Source of the DNA: CAZBUK01 sp964495085 | GTDB taxonomy: Bacteria; Bacteroidota; Ignavibacteria; T3Sed10-11 | DNA length: 30,582 nt | NCBI GenBank assembly: GCA_964495085.1 | Contig: CAZBUK010000042.1 | Location: 1 to 30,582 of the forward strand | Reading direction: 5' to 3' | Part shown: positions 26,699 to 30,582 of the stretch, piece by piece | How positions within the stretch are numbered: position 1 is the first letter of the stretch | Layout of the letters: each line of letters opens with the position of its first letter | Made by a program: the position numbers and the translations under genes | Notes under the pieces: generated by a model | Told to the model about the DNA's origin: nothing | The model's database searches: none | The model's input: the letters and a program-made list of their open reading frames with translations, nothing else

Positions 26699-29600
26699 AT
26701 GAATTTACCCGAAAGAACATTTCTTTTATTTGGATTGGCGCTTTGTATACTTCTTCCGCTACAGACGACTCCCTATCCGGGAGAGCAGGCGGATATACGG
26801 ACAGCGGCCACGGCATGGCAAACGGAATCGATTACCGAGATCAACCGGGAGCCGATGCGGGCATCCTATTATGTTTATACAAACCGCGATGAGGCGCTGA
26901 AAGGCGATACGCCGCGGACGGGAAATTATCTGGACCTGAACGGATCCTGGAAGTTCTCGTGGGCGGAAAATCCGGCCGGAGCTCCGGAGGATTTCTACCT
27001 GATAGATTACGACGACAGGTCGTGGACCGATTTCACCGTCCCCGCACACTGGGAGCTTCATGGCTACGGGTATCCGATCTATGTCAATACGACGTATGAA
27101 TTCGAATATCTGATGAAACCCGATCCGCCGCACGTTCCGCATGACTACAATCCGGTCGGCTCGTACCGGCGAACCGTGAATGTCGACCGGTCGTGGATCG
27201 GCAATGATATCTTCATATATTTCGGTGCGGTGAAATCCAATCTCTGGGTCTGGGTGAACGGGCGGTTCGTCGGGTACGGCGAGGATTCATACCTTCCTTC
27301 GGAGTTTAATATCACCGATTATATTATCCAAGGGGAGAATATCATTGCGTTTCAGACATATCGGTGGAGTTCGGGATCATACCTTGAGTGCCAGGATATG
27401 TGGCGTATGAGCGGCGTCCTGCGCGACGTGTATATGTACAACCGAACACCGGTGCATATAGGGGATGTCGGGGTCATTCCGGACCTTGACGAAAATTACG
27501 AGCACGGCTCGTTGACCATAGCTCCCTCATTTTCACGAACGGAGAGCTTGGACCGTTACCGGCTGACCGTTGAACTTCTTATTGAATCGACCTCGGTACA
27601 CGCGTCCGTCCATCCCGCGTCATCGCTTGCACATGAACCGCTCATCATCCCTATCGAGCAGCCGCACCAATGGTCCGCCGAATCGCCCCATCTATACACC
27701 CTTCTGCTCACCCTGAAGGACGGCGCCGATGTCGCGGAGATCATCCGCCTGAACGTTGGATTCAGAAAGGCGGAAATTGTGGACGGTAAGTTCCTGATCA
27801 ACGGGAAACCGGTTCTCTTCAAAGGAGTGAACCGGCACGAGATGGATCCGGTATCGGGACAGGTGCTTTCGCGGCGGAGAATGGAAGAGGATATTCGTTT
27901 CATGAAACAGCTCAATATCAATGCGGTTCGCACGGCGCATTATCCAAACGATCCGTACTGGTACGACCTCTGCGACCGTTACGGGATATATGTTCTCGAC
28001 GAGGCGAATATCGAATCGCACGGTATGGGCTATCATCTTGCATCTACACTCGGCAATCGGCCTTCCTGGAAAGAAGCGCACCTCGCACGCGTGCAGCGGA
28101 TGGTCGAACGCGATAAGAACCATCCGAGCGTGATCTCCTGGAGCCTTGGAAACGAAGCCGGCAACGGTTACAACATGTACGAGTGTTACCTGTGGTTGAA
28201 GAGCCGCGACACGCGCCCGGTCCAGTACGAACGAGCGCATGTGGATTGGAATTTGAATTTCGAGTGGAACACCGACGTCCTCTGTCCGCAGTACCCGTCG
28301 CCCGGCAGCCTGGCGGAATTCGCGGAAAACAACCCCGACAGCCCTCGTCCGTTCATCATGTCCGAGTATGCGCATGCAATGGGAAATTCTCTCGGTAACT
28401 TCAAGGATTATTGGGATGTTATCGAAAAATATCCCGTGCTCCAGGGGGGGTACATCTGGGACTATGTCGACCAGTCACTTTATAAAATAACGGACGGCGA
28501 TACGATTCTTGCGTACGGAGGAGATTGGGGGCCCGATTATTTACCGCACGACATGAACTTCCTGAACAACGGTATTCTGCATGCGGACCGTAGTTACAAC
28601 CCCCACGCATATGAAGTTAAAAAAGTGTATCAGAATATCGGGACCGTTCTTTCGAACGCCGCGAACGGATCGATAGAGATCGCGAATAAATACTTTTTTA
28701 CCGATCTCTCAAACGTTCGGATGGAATGGTCGCTGCTTGCGGACGGCCATACGGTACAAACGGGGGAGGTGGAAAGGCTGGATATTCCTCCGAGGGAATC
28801 GAAGGTATACCGGCTGCCCCTCGAGACGGGGCGGCCCGGATCGGAACTATATCTCGACCTCCGGTATCTCTTGAAAGAAGCGGAACCGCTCCTGCCGCGG
28901 AATTATGAAATTGCGCATGAGCAGTTGTTGATGAGAAGCGGATTGCCCTCGCGCCCTGCATTGGCAGAAGAGGAGGGATTAACGGTTTATGAGACGGCAG
29001 ATCGTTTCGTCATCGCATCGGAGTATACCCGATGGGAATTTGACAAAGTGACGGGTTTTCTGGCGAGTTATGCGTGGAAGGATGTCGAATTGCTGGAGGA
29101 GGGGTATATGCTCCGGCCGAATTTCTGGCGTCCGCCCGTCGACAACGATTACGGCGCAGATCTTCAACGGCGGTTAAGTGTATGGAAAACTGCCGGGAAT
29201 AATCAGGAACTGCTCTCCTTCTCTGTAGACTCATCGGGATCATCTCATTCAGTTGAAGCGGCTTACGATCTCGGTGCTGCAGGCGCACGATTAACGATTA
29301 CCTACCGGTTCGGAGAGAGGGGCGAATTATACGTGCAGCAGGATATGAAAGCCCTTCATCCAGTTCCATCGGCGGATGAGGCCGACCGGAGAAGGGATGC
29401 TCGCTCGTATCTGCCGAAATTCGGGATGCAAATGGTTCTTCCCCAGTCATTCGATGCTGTCGAATACTACGGCCGGGGTCCGCATGAAAATTATGCCGAC
29501 CGATTCTACAGCGCTCATATCGGCATCTACCGGCAATCGGTCGCCGAACAATATTTCCCATACACCCGTCCGCAGGAAACCGGAAATAAATCCGATGTCC

Positions 29601-29887
29601 GGTGGTACACGGTACTCTCGGATGGGATCGGAGTCCGCCTGGATTCGGAGATTCCTCTGAACTTCTCCGCGCGTAATTATCTCGACGAAGATCTCGACGG
29701 GGGTGTGGAAAAGGAACGGCGGCATGCAGCGTCGCTCCGTCCGAGACCCTTCACGGTGCTGAATATCGACTATGCGCAGATGGGTGTCGGCGGAATCGAG
29801 AGTTGGGGCGCGTGGCCGTTGCGCGAATACCGTCTGCCGTACGGCGATTATGATTTCCGGTTTATGATTACCCCATTCGAGAGGTAA
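26699..29887 (+). CDS. GH2 beta-galactosidase (LacZ-type, five-domain), exported
   Basis: A 1062-residue GH2 enzyme of LacZ architecture (E. coli LacZ has about 1023) with an N-terminal hydrophobic leader (MNLPERTFLLFGLALCILLPL), so probably periplasmic or secreted. Order: jelly-roll domain (about 55-250, with VPAHWELHGYGYPIYVN and GSYLECQDMWRMSGVLRDVYMY), Ig-like domain, then TIM barrel (about 360-650). The barrel carries the acid/base Glu486 in WSLGNEAGNG and the nucleophile Glu556 in IMSEYAHAMGNSLGNF. A further beta-domain and the large C-terminal Bgal-small-chain domain (about 760-1060, FWRPPVDNDYGADLQ, YYGRGPHENYADR) end it. It should release terminal beta-galactose, for example from N-glycan antennae. 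It is 61 bases after the lipoprotein fucosidase. A GH2 beta-mannosidase role is unlikely given these motifs. Confidence 0.93.
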   Translation: MNLPERTFLLFGLALCILLPLQTTPYPGEQADIRTAATAWQTESITEINREPMRASYYVYTNRDEALKGDTPRTGNYLDLNGSWKFSWAENPAGAPEDFYLIDYDDRSWTDFTVPAHWELHGYGYPIYVNTTYEFEYLMKPDPPHVPHDYNPVGSYRRTVNVDRSWIGNDIFIYFGAVKSNLWVWVNGRFVGYGEDSYLPSEFNITDYIIQGENIIAFQTYRWSSGSYLECQDMWRMSGVLRDVYMYNRTPVHIGDVGVIPDLDENYEHGSLTIAPSFSRTESLDRYRLTVELLIESTSVHASVHPASSLAHEPLIIPIEQPHQWSAESPHLYTLLLTLKDGADVAEIIRLNVGFRKAEIVDGKFLINGKPVLFKGVNRHEMDPVSGQVLSRRRMEEDIRFMKQLNINAVRTAHYPNDPYWYDLCDRYGIYVLDEANIESHGMGYHLASTLGNRPSWKEAHLARVQRMVERDKNHPSVISWSLGNEAGNGYNMYECYLWLKSRDTRPVQYERAHVDWNLNFEWNTDVLCPQYPSPGSLAEFAENNPDSPRPFIMSEYAHAMGNSLGNFKDYWDVIEKYPVLQGGYIWDYVDQSLYKITDGDTILAYGGDWGPDYLPHDMNFLNNGILHADRSYNPHAYEVKKVYQNIGTVLSNAANGSIEIANKYFFTDLSNVRMEWSLLADGHTVQTGEVERLDIPPRESKVYRLPLETGRPGSELYLDLRYLLKEAEPLLPRNYEIAHEQLLMRSGLPSRPALAEEEGLTVYETADRFVIASEYTRWEFDKVTGFLASYAWKDVELLEEGYMLRPNFWRPPVDNDYGADLQRRLSVWKTAGNNQELLSFSVDSSGSSHSVEAAYDLGAAGARLTITYRFGERGELYVQQDMKALHPVPSADEADRRRDARSYLPKFGMQMVLPQSFDAVEYYGRGPHENYADRFYSAHIGIYRQSVAEQYFPYTRPQETGNKSDVRWYTVLSDGIGVRLDSEIPLNFSARNYLDEDLDGGVEKERRHAASLRPRPFTVLNIDYAQMGVGGIESWGAWPLREYRLPYGDYDFRFMITPFER

Positions 29888-30425
29888 TAGATCATTCTTC
29901 TCCGGTTTTCTTCTTCCCGAATTCCGGATCTATTTCGATGAAGTAGGCGATGATGAATGTTCGGATTGTTGCGATCGCATTTAATTTATTTGCTACCCTT
30001 GGCCCAAAGTAAAACCAAAGCTCTTGAGAAGTACTTCCCGCCTATCGCTTCAGGGTATTGATAAGACCTTTAGCAGCGGCTCTCGCCGAAGCAGGGTTGT
30101 ATGTTCTACAAACTCACCCCCCATATTCCTATTTTTTACACGCACATTCAAAACGAGAACCAATTATTGGATTATTCCCGCGGCACGCTATTTGCGGTAT
30201 AGGTATACTGCACATCCTGGATTCAGTCCTTTCTCGTGTGCGCATTCCATCCTGCTTATATGCAGCGGAGGTAGATAGTATGAAACGGCAGGGGAGAGAC
30301 AGCATATCTTATTCGATTATTCACCTCATTTCCTTACATTGCTATACCTGCATCTTATTATATATATACGGCCATTGTACGGCGGGACATACGTGCAAGG
30401 CCTCTGTTGAGGAGAATTCTTTAAT
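29888..30425. other. Intergenic stretch without a convincing gene
   Basis: Two overlapping open frames (30024-30278 and 30058-30495) have no recognisable family features, codon use unlike the neighbours, and the longer one overlaps a better gene start at 30426. A short stretch at 30031-30105 may be a decayed dehydrogenase N-terminus. No clear terminator follows the GH2 gene. An AT-rich part (about 30300-30370) probably contains the promoter of the next gene. Confidence 0.5.
30031..30105 (+). pseudogene. Possible remnant of a short-chain dehydrogenase N-terminus
   Basis: Read with two small indels, the bases give V-L-P-A-Y-R / Q-G-I-D-K-T / L-A-A-A-L-A-E-A-G. This resembles the TGASxGIGKALAAALAEAG nucleotide-binding motif of SDR enzymes. 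The frame breaks (two extra T at 30049-30050, one near 30069) and substitutions argue for a decayed fragment. The match is short and by eye only, so chance is quite possible. Confidence 0.18.
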
Positions 30426-30582
30426 ATGCGAATCAAATATATTACGATTGTCTTCTTTGTTATTTACCAAATATTACCGTTTCTCGGTGTGTTGACGCTT
30501 ACGGGCTGCATGGAGTCGCCTCCCGGACCGCGCATCTCTTCCATCGAGCTCGAGGCCATAGACGCAAGCTGCACCGAGGTTT
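30426..30582 (+). CDS. Lipoprotein, 5' end only (truncated by window end)
   Basis: An open frame of 52 codons running off the window: MRIKYITIVFFVIYQILPFL, then GVLTLTGC with a lipobox Cys28, then MESPPGPRISSIELEAIDASCTEV. GAGGAGAA (about 30408-30415) lies upstream as ribosome-binding site. The stretch after the lipid anchor resembles the beginning of FN3-like beta-sandwich repeats found in FCB lipoproteins, but too little remains to assign a function. It is probably a separate transcription unit from the GH2 gene. Confidence 0.7.
   Translation, partial: MRIKYITIVFFVIYQILPFLGVLTLTGCMESPPGPRISSIELEAIDASCTEV

Noticed and set aside
30058..30495. Open frame of 145 codons near the window end
   Set aside because: It has atypical composition and no recognisable motif, and it overlaps the lipoprotein gene start at 30426 that has a clear lipobox and ribosome-binding site.
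1..30582. CRISPR arrays, tRNA/rRNA genes, insertion sequences or prophage genes
   Set aside because: I saw no regularly spaced repeats, cloverleaf-like sequences, transposase or phage motifs while reading both strands.

Overview
The window reads as one carbohydrate-utilisation locus. Fourteen complete or nearly complete genes and one truncated gene all lie on the + strand. The organism is most likely an uncultured member of the FCB superphylum (Bacteroidota / Ignavibacteriota / Calditrichota / Neomarinimicrobiota type). The evidence is a TonB-dependent outer-membrane receptor with an N-terminal carboxypeptidase-regulatory-like domain, a protein ending in a type-IX-secretion-like C-terminal domain (YPNPFNP ... 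SGVYFYRL ... KKVILLK), TAnnTTTG-like promoter motifs, and many exported glycoside hydrolases. No SusD homologue is visible. A 100-N run flanked by an exact 55-bp duplication suggests a short-read (probably metagenomic) assembly.

Layout. 1-598: AT-rich leader. 599-9454: SSS-family sodium:solute symporter, exported alpha/beta-hydrolase, GH92 alpha-mannosidase (interrupted by an artefactual gap) and a ROK-family regulator. 9455-9773: control region with a 20-bp palindrome that could be the ROK operator. 9774-18238: tight five-gene operon of GH94 phosphorylase, GH130 mannoside phosphorylase, exported CBM9-like protein, GH125 alpha-1,6-mannosidase and GH3 enzyme with a PA14 insert. 18239-18604: promoter region. 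18605-23477: TonB receptor and beta-helix protein with sorting domain, closed by a 20-bp-stem terminator. 23733-29887: two different GH29 alpha-L-fucosidases (one a lipoprotein with a C-terminal carbohydrate-binding-like domain) and a five-domain GH2 beta-galactosidase. 29888-30425: no convincing gene. 30426-end: 5' end of a lipoprotein gene.

How the genes may work together (inference). The set of activities matches stepwise dismantling of N-glycans. Exported GH2, GH29, GH3 and GH92 enzymes would trim galactose, fucose, possibly xylose, and mannose outside the cytoplasm. Signal-less GH125, GH130 and GH94 enzymes would finish the core in the cytoplasm. GH130 would split Man-beta-1,4-GlcNAc, and GH94 could split GlcNAc-beta-1,4-GlcNAc, both by phosphorolysis. 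A GH3 beta-xylosidase candidate beside alpha-1,3/4-type fucosidases points to plant-, algal- or invertebrate-type N-glycans. No endoglycosidase (GH18/GH85), PNGase, GH20 or sialidase is in the window, so cleavage from protein must be encoded elsewhere or use another route. Exact specificities cannot be read from sequence alone.
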